This document shows, piece by piece, positions 16,850 to 24,890 of a stretch of DNA of 64,000 bases (position 1 is the first letter of the stretch; the number at the start of each line of letters is the position of its first letter). A model generated the notes under the pieces. It searched no databases. It saw nothing but the letters and a program-made list of their open reading frames with translations, and had not been told where the DNA came from. Origin of the DNA: Verrucomicrobiota bacterium. GTDB taxonomy: Bacteria > Verrucomicrobiota > Verrucomicrobiia > Opitutales > Opitutaceae. The stretch spans positions 9,158-73,157 of the forward strand of contig JAFAAS010000187.1 in assembly GCA_023426435.1 (NCBI GenBank), written 5' to 3'. The position numbers and the translations under genes were made by a program.

Positions 16850-17356
16850 ATGCTTTCGCAATCCCGCGACGAACTCCGCCGCCTGCACTTCATCGACGCG
16901 CTCTTCGCTCACGTCACCGATCACGACCTCTACCTCGCGCGCCAAATCAAGGAAGCGATCGCCTTCAGCCTCGCCGACCTCGCCGCCCAAACCGCCGCGC
17001 AACCCGAGCTCGCCGCCAAATACGACGCCGCCTTCAACGCCGCCGCCGCCGAGCTCCTCGCCAAACTTTTCACCCACCTCCCGCGCCACGGCTTCTATCA
17101 CTGGGACGCCTCCCTCACCCTCGCCTCCGCGACGCCCCTGTTCACGCGCGCCGAAATCATGACCGGCCTGAAACACCTCGCCCGCTTCCGCGAGTCGACG
17201 CTCCTCGTCACCAACCTCCGCCCCGCGCTCATCCCGCCATCCCGCCGCGCCACCCCCCGCCGCCAGCGCGACTACGCCGAAGCCCTCGAACTCATCTCCG
17301 ACCTCGCCGCCGCCCGCACCTCCCGCACCGCAAGCCTCCAACTCCTGTTCCTCTGA
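16850..17356 (+). CDS. Hypothetical protein
   Basis: 168 residues, mostly alpha-helical, Ala/Leu-rich, without transmembrane segments or recognised motifs. Conserved-looking parts are RDELRRLHFIDALFAHVTDHDL and HLPRHGFYHWDASLTLASATPLFTRAE. The ATG at 16850 is chosen because the in-frame ATG at 16820 lies inside a REP. The TGA directly abuts the left inverted repeat of the GxxExxY cassette. Confidence 0.65.
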   Translation: MLSQSRDELRRLHFIDALFAHVTDHDLYLARQIKEAIAFSLADLAAQTAAQPELAAKYDAAFNAAAAELLAKLFTHLPRHGFYHWDASLTLASATPLFTRAEIMTGLKHLARFRESTLLVTNLRPALIPPSRRATPRRQRDYAEALELISDLAAARTSRTASLQLLFL

Positions 17357-17837
17357 TTTGTTTTTACAGGAGGAAACGGAGAAAACAGAGAGGATAGATG
17401 CATCCGCTTTATCCAAAAGCGAATGGTCTCACCGAGCATATCATCGCCGGGGCGATCGAGGTTCATCGCGACAAAGGACCCGGCTTAGTCGAATCGATCT
17501 ACGAATGGTGTCTGATGCGCGAGTTGGAGCTCCGTCATCTCACCACCAGTAATCAGAAGCTGATCACGATTTCCTACAAAGGATTTAATCGAGAAGAACC
17601 TCTCCGCTATGACGTGCTCGTTGAAGACTGCGTGCTGGTCGAAGCCAAGTCCGTCGAACGCATTCTGCCCATCCACAAGGCCCAGCTCCTGAGTTATATG
17701 AAACTCTTGGACGTTCCGATCGGCCTTCTGATCAACTTCAACGAAGCCAAGCTCACAGACGGCGTGTCCCGCCTCATCCTTCCCGGCGCCAACCAATAAC
17801 CTCCTCCGTTCCCTCGGTTTCCTCCTGTAAAAACAAA
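17357..17837. mobile_element. Candidate GxxExxY cassette bounded by inverted repeats
   Basis: Left arm 17357-17376 and right arm 17818-17837 are perfect 20-bp inverted repeats (TTTGTTTTTACAGGAGGAAA and its complement). Similarity extends inward to 34 bp with 4 mismatches (17357-17390, 17804-17837). They enclose a single GxxExxY gene. The element begins right after the stop of one gene and ends 2 bp before the ATG of the HIT gene. The inside looks visibly less GC-rich than both flanks. No transposase and no clear target-site duplication are seen, so mobility is inferred. Confidence 0.7.
17398..17799 (+). CDS. GxxExxY family protein (PD-(D/E)XK nuclease-like)
   Basis: 133 residues. The defining motif G29-x2-E32-x2-Y35 lies in DKGPGLVESIYE. 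A PD-(D/E)XK catalytic core is visible: Asp72 (YDVLVED), Glu82-Ala-Lys84 (VEAK) and the RecB-like Gln96-x3-Tyr100 (KAQLLSY). The site looks intact, so nuclease activity is plausible, though to my knowledge no activity is established for the family. An AGAGG ribosome-binding site lies just upstream of the ATG. Codon usage is less GC-biased than in neighbours, and the gene is enclosed by inverted repeats, which points to acquisition as a unit. Confidence 0.93.
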   Translation: MHPLYPKANGLTEHIIAGAIEVHRDKGPGLVESIYEWCLMRELELRHLTTSNQKLITISYKGFNREEPLRYDVLVEDCVLVEAKSVERILPIHKAQLLSYMKLLDVPIGLLINFNEAKLTDGVSRLILPGANQ

Positions 17838-17839
17838 CC

Positions 17840-18181
17840 ATGTCAAAAACCATCTTCCAAAAAATCATCGATCGCGAAATCCCCGCCAAGATCGAGCACG
17901 AGGACGACCGCTGCATCGTCCTCCACGACATCCAGCCCCAAGCCCCGACCCACCTCCTCATCGTCCCCAAAAAACTGATACCGCGCGTCGGCGAAGCCAC
18001 GCCGGCCGACGAAGCCCTCCTCGGCCACCTTCTCGTCACCGCCGGCGTCGTCGCGAAGAAACTCAACCTCACCCAAGGCTTCCGCATCGTCATCAACCAC
18101 GGCCCCCACGCCTGCGAATCCGTCCCCCACCTCCACGTGCATCTCATCGCCGGCCGCCAAATGACCTGGCCCCCAGGCTAA
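17840..18181 (+). CDS. HIT family protein (HINT-like)
   Basis: 113 residues. A histidine-triad nucleotide-binding protein with N-terminal TIFQKIIDREIPAKIEHEDD and the triad SVPHLHVHLIAGRQMTWPPG. HINT proteins hydrolyse AMP-lysine and related phosphoramidates. The ATG is 2 bp after the right repeat of the GxxExxY cassette, so its leader region has been replaced by or built from that repeat; no obvious Shine-Dalgarno is left. Confidence 0.96.
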   Translation: MSKTIFQKIIDREIPAKIEHEDDRCIVLHDIQPQAPTHLLIVPKKLIPRVGEATPADEALLGHLLVTAGVVAKKLNLTQGFRIVINHGPHACESVPHLHVHLIAGRQMTWPPG

Positions 18182-18243
18182 GGTAGAGCGGGTTGTCCCC
18201 AACCGCCGCCACGCGCCGCACCGAGGACAACGCCACCCTACCG
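18182..18243. repeat. Palindrome family C pair after the HIT gene
   Basis: A plus copy (GGTAGAGCGGGTTGTCCCCAA, 18182 onward) and a roughly inverted copy (CGAGGACAACGCCACCCTACCG, to 18243) face each other between the convergent HIT and dprA genes. The dprA stop TAG is read from the CCCTACC end of the second copy. Related copies are at 23425 and 52517. Confidence 0.6.
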
Positions 18244-19377
18244 CGCCTCGAACTTCCCATCCGGCCGCTTGGCCACGGCGCGTTTGATCTCCAGCATCAT
18301 CAACGCCGCCGACACCTGCGCTGACCCCAATCCCGTCTGCGCCACGATCGCATCCGGCGCGAGAATCTCCCCGCCCGCGAAACACGTCCACACGGCATTC
18401 TCCTCCGGCGACAAACCTTCCAGCGCCAGCGCCGCTCCTCCCGTTCCCTCTCCCGCCTTCTCCGGAATCGCCGCCGGCCGCAGCCCGTCGAGATAGTTCA
18501 ATTCCGACAGCAGATCATCGACGCTCGTCAGCAACGTCGCGCCATCGCGAATCAGCTGATGACACCCCGCGCTCGTCGCCTGATCGATCCGCCCCGGCAC
18601 CGCAAAAATCAATCGCCCATACTCACCCGCAAACCGCGCCGTGATCATCGCCCCGCCGCTCACATCCGTCTCCACCACCACGATCGCTTCGCACATCCCC
18701 GCCACCACGCGATTGCGCATCGGAAAACTCTGCCGATCCGCCCGCCGCCCGAACGGAAACTCCGACAACACCACGCCGTTCGCTTCGATCTTCCGATACA
18801 ACTCCAGGTTCTCCGGCGGATAAATGATATCGATCCCGCACCCCACCACTCCCGCCGTCTTCCCGCCCACCGACAACGCTCCTTCATGCGCCGCCGTGTC
18901 GATCCCGCGCGCCAACCCGCTCACCACGCAAAACCCCAGCCGCGCCAGTTCCGCGCCCAACTTCTTCGCCACCGCCATCCCGTAAAGCGTCGTCCGCCGC
19001 GACCCCACGATCGCAACACACGGATGATCGAACTCGTAACGACCTTTTCGATACAACCCGATCGGCGGATCGTTGATCTCCTTCAAAAGCTTCGGATACC
19101 CGGCATCCCGGGCCGTGATGAAATCCGCGCCGCTCTTCGCCATCCGCTCCTCCTCCCGCGCCAGATTGAAATGCTCGCGCCAGCTCGCGATCGTCGCACT
19201 GATCACCGGCCCCACGCCCTTCACGCTCTCCAACCTTTTCGCCGGCGTATCGAACACCGCGCGCGGATCGCCGCCCAACTCCGCCAGCAACCGGTTCAAC
19301 GTCACCGGCCCGATATTCGGCAGCGCGTTCAACACGAGAAACGCCTGCCGTTCGCTCAGCTCGTTCGCCGTGTTCAT
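18238..19377 (-). CDS. dprA: DNA-processing protein DprA
   Basis: 379 residues. Loads RecA on incoming single-stranded DNA during natural transformation. N-terminal helix-hairpin-helix (LPNIGPVTLNRLLAELGG, then GVGPVISATIA), a Rossmann-like core with IVGSRRTTLYG, SGLARGIDTAAHEGAL, GVVGCGIDIIYPPEN, SEFPFG and PMRNRVVAG, then a C-terminal winged-helix region. ATG at 19377; the start overlaps the stop of the upstream gene by one base (ATGA arrangement). Confidence 0.96.
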   Translation of the reverse strand: MNTANELSERQAFLVLNALPNIGPVTLNRLLAELGGDPRAVFDTPAKRLESVKGVGPVISATIASWREHFNLAREEERMAKSGADFITARDAGYPKLLKEINDPPIGLYRKGRYEFDHPCVAIVGSRRTTLYGMAVAKKLGAELARLGFCVVSGLARGIDTAAHEGALSVGGKTAGVVGCGIDIIYPPENLELYRKIEANGVVLSEFPFGRRADRQSFPMRNRVVAGMCEAIVVVETDVSGGAMITARFAGEYGRLIFAVPGRIDQATSAGCHQLIRDGATLLTSVDDLLSELNYLDGLRPAAIPEKAGEGTGGAALALEGLSPEENAVWTCFAGGEILAPDAIVAQTGLGSAQVSAALMMLEIKRAVAKRPDGKFEAR

Positions 19378-20852
19378 CACCACGCCTCCTCTTCGCGCAA
19401 CGCCGCACCCAGATAGTCCAACAACTCCGTCGTCCGCACCGCCACTTGGCCACGCCGACGGGCCAGCGCCTCCGCCGCGAGTCCGTGCCACACCACCCCG
19501 CGCGCTGCCGCCACCACCGCATCGTTCGGCGTCTGCGCCAGCATCGTCCCAATCATCCCCGCAAGCAGATCGCCACTTCCGCCCCGCGCCAGCACCGGCC
19601 CCCCATAAAACGAGTGATACACCATCTCCTCTTTCGCCACGCGTGTGACCGGACCTTTCAACACCACCACCGCCCCCGTCTCCGCCGCAAATTCCCCCAA
19701 CGTCCTCCCCTCCGCGATGCGCTGAAACTCGCCCGCATGCGGCGTCACCACACACGGCGATTTCACCGCGCGCACGATCTCCGGCTGCAACGCATCCGCA
19801 TCCAACACCACCGGCACGCTCGCCTTCGCCACCACATCCTTCACCAACGCCAGCGTCTCCAGCTCCCGTCCGATTCCCGGTCCGATCACCAACGCATCCG
19901 CCCGTTCGATCCGCTCGCGCAACAACGTCTCGCCTTCGAGCGCCAATCCGCCGCCCGGCGTTTCCGGCCACGCCACCCAAATCGCCTCCGGCACCCGCGC
20001 CGCAAACGCCGCCGCCACCGACTCCGGCACAAACGCCGTCACCAAACCCGCGCCGGCCTTCAACGCCGCCTGCACCGTCATCATCGCCGCGCCGGGATAA
20101 TTCCTCGATCCCGCCAGCACGAACACATGCCGGAAACTCCGCTTGTCCGAGCGCGATTCCCGCAAGCTCGCCAGCCGCCCCAACACCGCCGGCGTCAGCA
20201 CCCGTTCACCGCCCGCCTCCTGCTCGCCGGAAAAGAATCCAAGATCCAAATACCGCACGCGCCCCGCGACCTCGCTCTCCAACACCGGCCGCTTCACCGA
20301 TCCCGTCGCATACGTAAAATCCGCCCGAAACAATCCCGCGCTCGGCAAATCCACTGCCGCCCGCAGCCGCACGTCCCGCGCATTCACCTCCTCGATACAC
20401 CTCTGCACCCGCTCCTCCGCCGGCGGCCGGAACTGAAACCCAAAAATTCCATCGAGGCACAACTCATAGCCGCGCGCCCGCCATTCACCCGACTTCACCT
20501 CGACCCGCCCGGTCCGCGACAACTCCCGCCACGCCCGAACCGCCAGCGGCCGCAGCGCCCGCTCCCCCAACACAAACATCACCTCCGCCGTCGCTCCCGG
20601 AAAACGCCGCAACACGTCCGTCGCCGCAATCAAGGCGTCTCCACCATTGTGGCCTTTTCCCACCAGCACGAGCACGCGGCCATTCGACCCAAATCCGCCA
20701 ATCTCCTGAAAATCCCGCAGCACCGCCTCCGCAATCGCCCGGCCCGCCCGCTGCATCGCCGCCCATTCTTTCTCTTCGTCGCCGGCAAACAACCGCGCCT
20801 CCAACTCCCGCGCTTCGTCACACGACAAAATCGGATGGCTCGCGGCGATCAT
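19377..20852 (-). CDS. nnr: Bifunctional NAD(P)H-hydrate repair enzyme (epimerase + dehydratase)
   Basis: 491 residues. The N-terminal YjeF_N-type epimerase (GKGHNGGDALIAA, VDLPSAGLFRAD) is fused to a C-terminal ADP-dependent dehydratase (HVFVLAGSRNYPGAA, KAGAGLVTA, VIGPGIG, VLDADAL, VTPHAGEFQR, LARGGSGDLLAG). It repairs hydrated NADH/NADPH. The usual GNNGGDG of the epimerase reads GHNGGDA here. Upstream of and coupled to dprA. Confidence 0.95.
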   Translation of the reverse strand: MIAASHPILSCDEARELEARLFAGDEEKEWAAMQRAGRAIAEAVLRDFQEIGGFGSNGRVLVLVGKGHNGGDALIAATDVLRRFPGATAEVMFVLGERALRPLAVRAWRELSRTGRVEVKSGEWRARGYELCLDGIFGFQFRPPAEERVQRCIEEVNARDVRLRAAVDLPSAGLFRADFTYATGSVKRPVLESEVAGRVRYLDLGFFSGEQEAGGERVLTPAVLGRLASLRESRSDKRSFRHVFVLAGSRNYPGAAMMTVQAALKAGAGLVTAFVPESVAAAFAARVPEAIWVAWPETPGGGLALEGETLLRERIERADALVIGPGIGRELETLALVKDVVAKASVPVVLDADALQPEIVRAVKSPCVVTPHAGEFQRIAEGRTLGEFAAETGAVVVLKGPVTRVAKEEMVYHSFYGGPVLARGGSGDLLAGMIGTMLAQTPNDAVVAAARGVVWHGLAAEALARRRGQVAVRTTELLDYLGAALREEEAW

Positions 20853-20855
20853 ACA

Positions 20856-21407
20856 TCACTCCCGGCGATCCTTCTCACTCGTGCCAAGCTTCAGCGGCGT
20901 CTGCTCCGGCATCGCCGGCCGCGGCGGTTCTTCCACCGGCGGCGCAAACGCCTGCTCCCATCGCGCCCGCATCCACTCGCGCCGCATCTCTTCCGTCTCC
21001 GTGTATCGCAGCGGCGCATTCTCCGGCACGCCATGCGTCAGCACCGGCCGCGTCAGCTGCGGGATCGAGCGAAAATAATACACGTCTCCATTCCGCAGCA
21101 CTTCGTAGAACAACGAATACGATTTCCGCGCCGTATCCCACATCGCCACTTCCGTGATGTCGTTCTTCCACACCGCGAACTCGCTCCACTGCGCAAACAC
21201 CGCCTCGATCTCGCTCAACACAGGACGCTCCAGTCTCACCGTCGTCGGCTCCACCTTCGGCGGCGGCGGCGGGGGCGGCGGATCCGGCAGCGACCACACG
21301 AACAACGCTCCGAGCACGAAACCCAACGTGATCCACGACGGTGTCTTCGAGAGCTTCGACGGCGTCACCGGCCTTTCGCTGCTCTCTTCTTTTTCGTCTT
21401 CGTCCAT
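20856..21407 (-). CDS. Hypothetical single-pass membrane protein with Pro-rich linker
   Basis: 183 residues. A cytoplasmic acidic N-terminus is followed by one transmembrane helix (WITLGFVLGALFVWSLP, residues ~25-41), then an eight-proline run and KVEPTTVRL. A ~100-residue soluble domain (SEFAVWKNDITEVAMWD...YSLFYEVLRNGDVYYFRSIP) and a Pro-rich tail follow. The N-terminal layout recalls TonB, but no TonB C-terminal domain is recognisable. It lies between nnr (3 bp gap) and acpS (6 bp gap), so it is in the same operon. Function unknown. Confidence 0.75.
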   Translation of the reverse strand: MDEDEKEESSERPVTPSKLSKTPSWITLGFVLGALFVWSLPDPPPPPPPPKVEPTTVRLERPVLSEIEAVFAQWSEFAVWKNDITEVAMWDTARKSYSLFYEVLRNGDVYYFRSIPQLTRPVLTHGVPENAPLRYTETEEMRREWMRARWEQAFAPPVEEPPRPAMPEQTPLKLGTSEKDRRE

Positions 21408-21413
21408 GGCGCT

Positions 21414-21827
21414 TCAGGCCCGCACGACCGCCGCGACGGCCATCGCATAGTTTTCCGTGTGCGAAAGCGTGAGCAGCACATGCGTCCCACCCACATGCGC
21501 CAGCAGCGCCTCGCCTTGCGCGTCGAGCCGCACCTTCGGCTCATGCCGATCGCCGTGATAAACCGAGATCGACTTCCAACCGAGCTCCGCGCCGATGCCC
21601 GTCGTGAAACATTTCGACACCGCCTCCTTCGCCGCGAACCGCGCCGCAATGTGCTTGTGCGGATGCGCCATCCCCGCGCAATACGCGCGCTCTTCCTCCG
21701 TCAGGATGCGATCGATGAACCGGTCGCCATGACGCAACATCACGCTTTTGATTCGCGCCACTTCGATGAGATCCGCCCCCAGGCCGATCAACACGCCTCC
21801 GGGAGGAAGTTGAAGGTCGAATTTCAT
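21414..21827 (-). CDS. acpS: Holo-[acyl-carrier-protein] synthase
   Basis: 137 residues. Transfers 4'-phosphopantetheine from CoA to apo-ACP. The magnesium-binding motif is in IGLGADLIEVARIKSVM, followed by RILTEEERAYC and the second signature RFAAKEAVSKCF; C-terminal LSHTENYAMAVAAV. Follows pdxJ with a 13-bp gap, an arrangement also known from enterobacteria. Confidence 0.96.
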   Translation of the reverse strand: MKFDLQLPPGGVLIGLGADLIEVARIKSVMLRHGDRFIDRILTEEERAYCAGMAHPHKHIAARFAAKEAVSKCFTTGIGAELGWKSISVYHGDRHEPKVRLDAQGEALLAHVGGTHVLLTLSHTENYAMAVAAVVRA

Positions 21828-21840
21828 CCCGCGGCTTCGT

Positions 21841-22587
21841 TCACGCGTTCATCCGCGTCTTCATCTCGCGCACCGCCTCTTCAATCCCCGTGAAAATCGC
21901 CCGGCTCATGATGCTATGGCCGATGTTCAACTCGTGCAGATGCGGCAATCCCCGCAGCTCCGCGATATTCACATAGTTGATACCGTGGCCCGCATTCACG
22001 ACCAACCCCAGATCGCGCGCCCGCACCGCGCCGATTCGCAGCCGCTGAAATTCCCGCGCGCGCTTCTTCTCGTCGAAATACGCATTCGCATACGCGCCCG
22101 TGTGCAATTCCACCCAGGGCGCTTTCAACTTCGACGAGCATTCGATCTGCGGCTCGTCGGGATCGATGAACAGGCTCGTCTTGATCCCCGCCTCGTTCAT
22201 CGCATCGACCACCGCCGCCACGCGCTCGCGATTGCTGACCACGTCGAGTCCGCCTTCCGTCGTGATCTCCTGCCGGCTCTCCGGCACCAGACACACCGAA
22301 TCCGGCTTCAACTTCAGCGCCAGCTCCGTCATCGCCGGCGTGCACGCCATTTCCAAATTCAAACGCGTCGCGATCGACTCGCGCAGACGCCACACATCGC
22401 GCTCCTGAATGTGCCGCCGATCCTCCCGCAGATGCACCGTGATCCCATCCGCGCCAGCGCGTTCGCAAAGCTGCGCGAGCAGCACCGGATCCGGCTCCAC
22501 GGCGCCGCCACAGGTCGCATCGTTGTCGCGATAGCGCGCCTGCCGGAGGGTCGCGCAGTGGTCGATGTTGACGCCGAGCAAGATCAT
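21841..22587 (-). CDS. pdxJ: Pyridoxine 5'-phosphate synthase
   Basis: 248 residues. Condenses 3-amino-2-oxopropyl phosphate with deoxyxylulose 5-phosphate, so the DXP-dependent vitamin B6 route is used. Motifs are LGVNIDHCATLRQAR, DGITVHLREDRRHIQERD, LNLEMA, VCLVPESRQEITTEGGLDV, ELHTGAYANA, VNAGHGINYVN and ELNIGHSIMSRAIFTG. It is the first gene of the pdxJ-acpS-unknown-nnr-dprA run. Confidence 0.98.
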   Translation of the reverse strand: MILLGVNIDHCATLRQARYRDNDATCGGAVEPDPVLLAQLCERAGADGITVHLREDRRHIQERDVWRLRESIATRLNLEMACTPAMTELALKLKPDSVCLVPESRQEITTEGGLDVVSNRERVAAVVDAMNEAGIKTSLFIDPDEPQIECSSKLKAPWVELHTGAYANAYFDEKKRAREFQRLRIGAVRARDLGLVVNAGHGINYVNIAELRGLPHLHELNIGHSIMSRAIFTGIEEAVREMKTRMNA

Positions 22588-22679
22588 CGGAGCGCAGCAC
22601 TATAGTTTGGCCGTTGCGGAAACCAAGAAATGAATCGCCGCTTCCCGCCGTTCATGGCTTTTTCCGACACCACTGCACC

Positions 22680-23381
22680 GTGACACTCCCTTCGCCCAAA
22701 CGAGAAAACCTCCTTCTCAATCTCGCCTTCAACCTCGCGCTCCCCGCCTTCGTGCTCTCCAAGCTGAGCAAGCCCGAATGGCTCGGCCCGGTCGGAGGAC
22801 TCGTCGTCGCGCTCGCCTTCCCTCTCGGCTACGGGGTGTGGGATTTCACCCAGCGCCGTCAGGCAAATTTCATCTCCATCATCGGCTTCCTCAGCGTGCT
22901 GCTCACCGGCGGACTTGGCCTCCTGAAAACCGACAACTTCTGGTTCGCCGTGAAAGAGGCCGCGGTCCCCACCGTCATCGGCATCGCCGTGCTCGTTTCG
23001 CTGAAATCGAAACGCCCCCTCGTCCACACTTTCCTCTACAACGACCAGGTGATTGACGTCCCGAAAGTCGACGCCGCCCTCGCCGCGCGCAACAACCGCG
23101 CCGGCTTCGAACGCCTGCTCGTCACCTCGAGCTATCTGCTCACCGCGTCGTTTCTCGTCAGCGCCGTGCTCAACTACGCCCTCGCCCGCTATCTGCTGAA
23201 AAGTCCCGCAGGCACGCCGGAATTCAACGCCGAGCTCGGCCAAATGCAGCTGCTGAGCTGGCCCGTGATCGTGCTCCCAAGCATGGCGATGACCCTCTAC
23301 GCCCTCTGGCGACTGCTCGCCGGCGTGCAGAAACTCACCGGCCTCACGCTCGAAGAAGTCTTCCACGCGCAAAAGAAGTAG
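22680..23381 (+). CDS. VC0807 family multi-pass membrane protein
   Basis: 233 residues from a GTG start. Five or six transmembrane segments with the family pattern: LLLNLAFNLALPAFVLSKLS, GLVVALAFPLGYGVWDFTQRRQANFISIIGFLSVLLTGG, AVKEAAVPTVIGIAVL, and a C-terminal pair of helices. Similar proteins are often labelled intracellular septation or MFS-like, but no transport activity is established. An upstream in-frame ATG at 22614 is less likely, since it adds a polar, non-family stretch. Confidence 0.8.
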   Translation: MTLPSPKRENLLLNLAFNLALPAFVLSKLSKPEWLGPVGGLVVALAFPLGYGVWDFTQRRQANFISIIGFLSVLLTGGLGLLKTDNFWFAVKEAAVPTVIGIAVLVSLKSKRPLVHTFLYNDQVIDVPKVDAALAARNNRAGFERLLVTSSYLLTASFLVSAVLNYALARYLLKSPAGTPEFNAELGQMQLLSWPVIVLPSMAMTLYALWRLLAGVQKLTGLTLEEVFHAQKK

Positions 23382-23411
23382 GTGGAGCCCGACGTCCCCG
23401 TCGGGCTTTTT
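23381..23411 (+). terminator. Terminator after VC0807 gene; also family B palindrome
   Basis: Stem AGCCCGAC/GTCGGGCT (23386-23393/23400-23407) is followed by a run of five T ending at 23411, directly after the stop. With the leading GTGGAGC it is the same palindrome as at 11524-11549, so a dispersed repeat has likely been co-opted as a terminator. Confidence 0.8.
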
Positions 23412-23424
23412 AGTCCGTCGCCCC

Positions 23425-23454
23425 GGTAGGGCGAGGCGTCCCCGCCGAGCCGCG
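23425..23454 (+). repeat. Palindrome family C, solitary copy
   Basis: GGTAGGGCGAGGCGTCCCC followed by GCCGAGCCGCG, lying between the VC0807 gene and gltA. It is related to the copies at 18182-18243 and 52517-52549. Confidence 0.55.
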
Positions 23455-23465
23455 CGCGCGGTCAA

Positions 23466-24770
23466 CTACCCGCGCTTCTCCATCGGCACATATTCCCGCG
23501 TCTGCGCGCCCACGTAAATCTGCCGCGGACGATAGATCTTCAGCTTCGGGTTCTGCGCGACTTCACGCCATTGCGCGATCCAGCCCGGCATGCGTCCGAT
23601 CGCGAACATCACCGTGAACATGTTCAACGGAATGCCCAGCGCGCGCATGATCAGGCCCGAGTAGAAATCGACGTTCGGATAAAGCTTCCGCGAGATGAAG
23701 TAGTCGTCGTTCAACGCCACTTCCTCGAGCTTCATCGCGATGTTCAGCAGCGGATCGTCTTTGATCCCGAGCGAACCAAGCGCCTTGTAGAAACTCGCTT
23801 TGATGATCTTCGCCCGCGGATCGTAGTTCTTGTAAACGCGATGGCCAAAACCCATCAGCCGCTCGCCCTTCCCGGCCTTCGCCGCCGCGATGAACTTCGT
23901 GCCGTCATCGCCTTCGTCATGGATGCTCTGCAGCATCTCGAGCACCGCCATGTTCGCACCGCCATGCAACGGGCCCCAGAGCGCATTCACGCCCGCGGAA
24001 ATCGAGGCGAACAGATTCGCGCCCGCCGACGCCACCATGCGCACCGTCGAGGTCGAACAGTTCTGCTCGTGATCGGCGTGCAGGAGGAGGAATAGATTCA
24101 ACGCCGACGCGACTTCCGGCGTCGCGACATACGGCGTGTAAGGTTCCGAGAACAACAGGTGCAGGAAGTTCTCGCAGTATCCAAGATCCGGACGCGGATC
24201 GTTGAACGGCATGCCGTTGTTCACGCGGAAAATGTGCGCCGCGATCGTCCGCACCTTCGAAATCGCGATCGCCGCCGCCTCGTCGAAATGCTCGATGTCG
24301 CGCTGGTGATTGTTGCTCGCAAGGTGCGGGTAATAAGCACCGAGCGCGTTGAAGGTCGCCGAGAGCACCGCCATCGGATGCGAGTCGCGCGGAAAATTCT
24401 GCAGGAACCGCAGCATGCCTTCGCGCAACCGCGCGTTTGTCGTCAGCCGGCTCGAAAACCCCTGCCGCTGCTCCTTCGTCGGCAGCTCGCCATACATCAC
24501 CAGGTAGGCGGTCTCGACGAAACTCGAATGCTGCGCGAGCTGCTCGATCGGATACCCCCGGTAACGCAGCACGCCGGCCTCGCCATCGATGAACGTGATC
24601 GAGCTCGTGCAGGAACCCGTGTTGCCAAAACCGTCGTCAAACGTGATCGCCCCCGTCTCGGCACGCAGCTTCGATATATCGATCCCGCGTTCACCCTCGG
24701 TGCCCACAATCATGGGCAGTTTGTAGTCCTTGTCGTCGAGGTGGAGTGTAGCGGGAGGGAGGGTAGCCAT
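23466..24770 (-). CDS. gltA: Citrate synthase
   Basis: 434 residues, the type II (hexameric, NADH-sensitive family) size. Catalyses oxaloacetate + acetyl-CoA to citrate. Active-site landmarks are His in LLHADHEQNCSTSTVR, His in GPLHGGANMAVLEML and His in GFGHRVYKNYDPRAKI, with the Asp-containing YPNVDFYSGLIMRALGIP. The N-terminal domain contains FDDGFGNTGSC. ATG at 24770 (MATLPPATL); the longer open frame adds an unlike N-terminus. Follows hisH on the same strand. Confidence 0.97.
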   Translation of the reverse strand: MATLPPATLHLDDKDYKLPMIVGTEGERGIDISKLRAETGAITFDDGFGNTGSCTSSITFIDGEAGVLRYRGYPIEQLAQHSSFVETAYLVMYGELPTKEQRQGFSSRLTTNARLREGMLRFLQNFPRDSHPMAVLSATFNALGAYYPHLASNNHQRDIEHFDEAAAIAISKVRTIAAHIFRVNNGMPFNDPRPDLGYCENFLHLLFSEPYTPYVATPEVASALNLFLLLHADHEQNCSTSTVRMVASAGANLFASISAGVNALWGPLHGGANMAVLEMLQSIHDEGDDGTKFIAAAKAGKGERLMGFGHRVYKNYDPRAKIIKASFYKALGSLGIKDDPLLNIAMKLEEVALNDDYFISRKLYPNVDFYSGLIMRALGIPLNMFTVMFAIGRMPGWIAQWREVAQNPKLKIYRPRQIYVGAQTREYVPMEKRG

Positions 24771-24890
24771 CGTCGGCGAAACGAAGCCAAATCCATGCCG
24801 CTGGCAAAGCAATCTTGCGCCGGATCCTGCCAATTCCGTCGCATCGTTTTCCACGATAGGAAACGTTATGCGACGTATCGATTCTCCTGA

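Noticed and set aside
19446..21893. 815-codon plus-strand open frame opposite nnr, the unknown membrane gene and acpS
   Set aside because: Spans three well-supported minus-strand genes and has a shadow-like Arg/His/Pro-rich composition.
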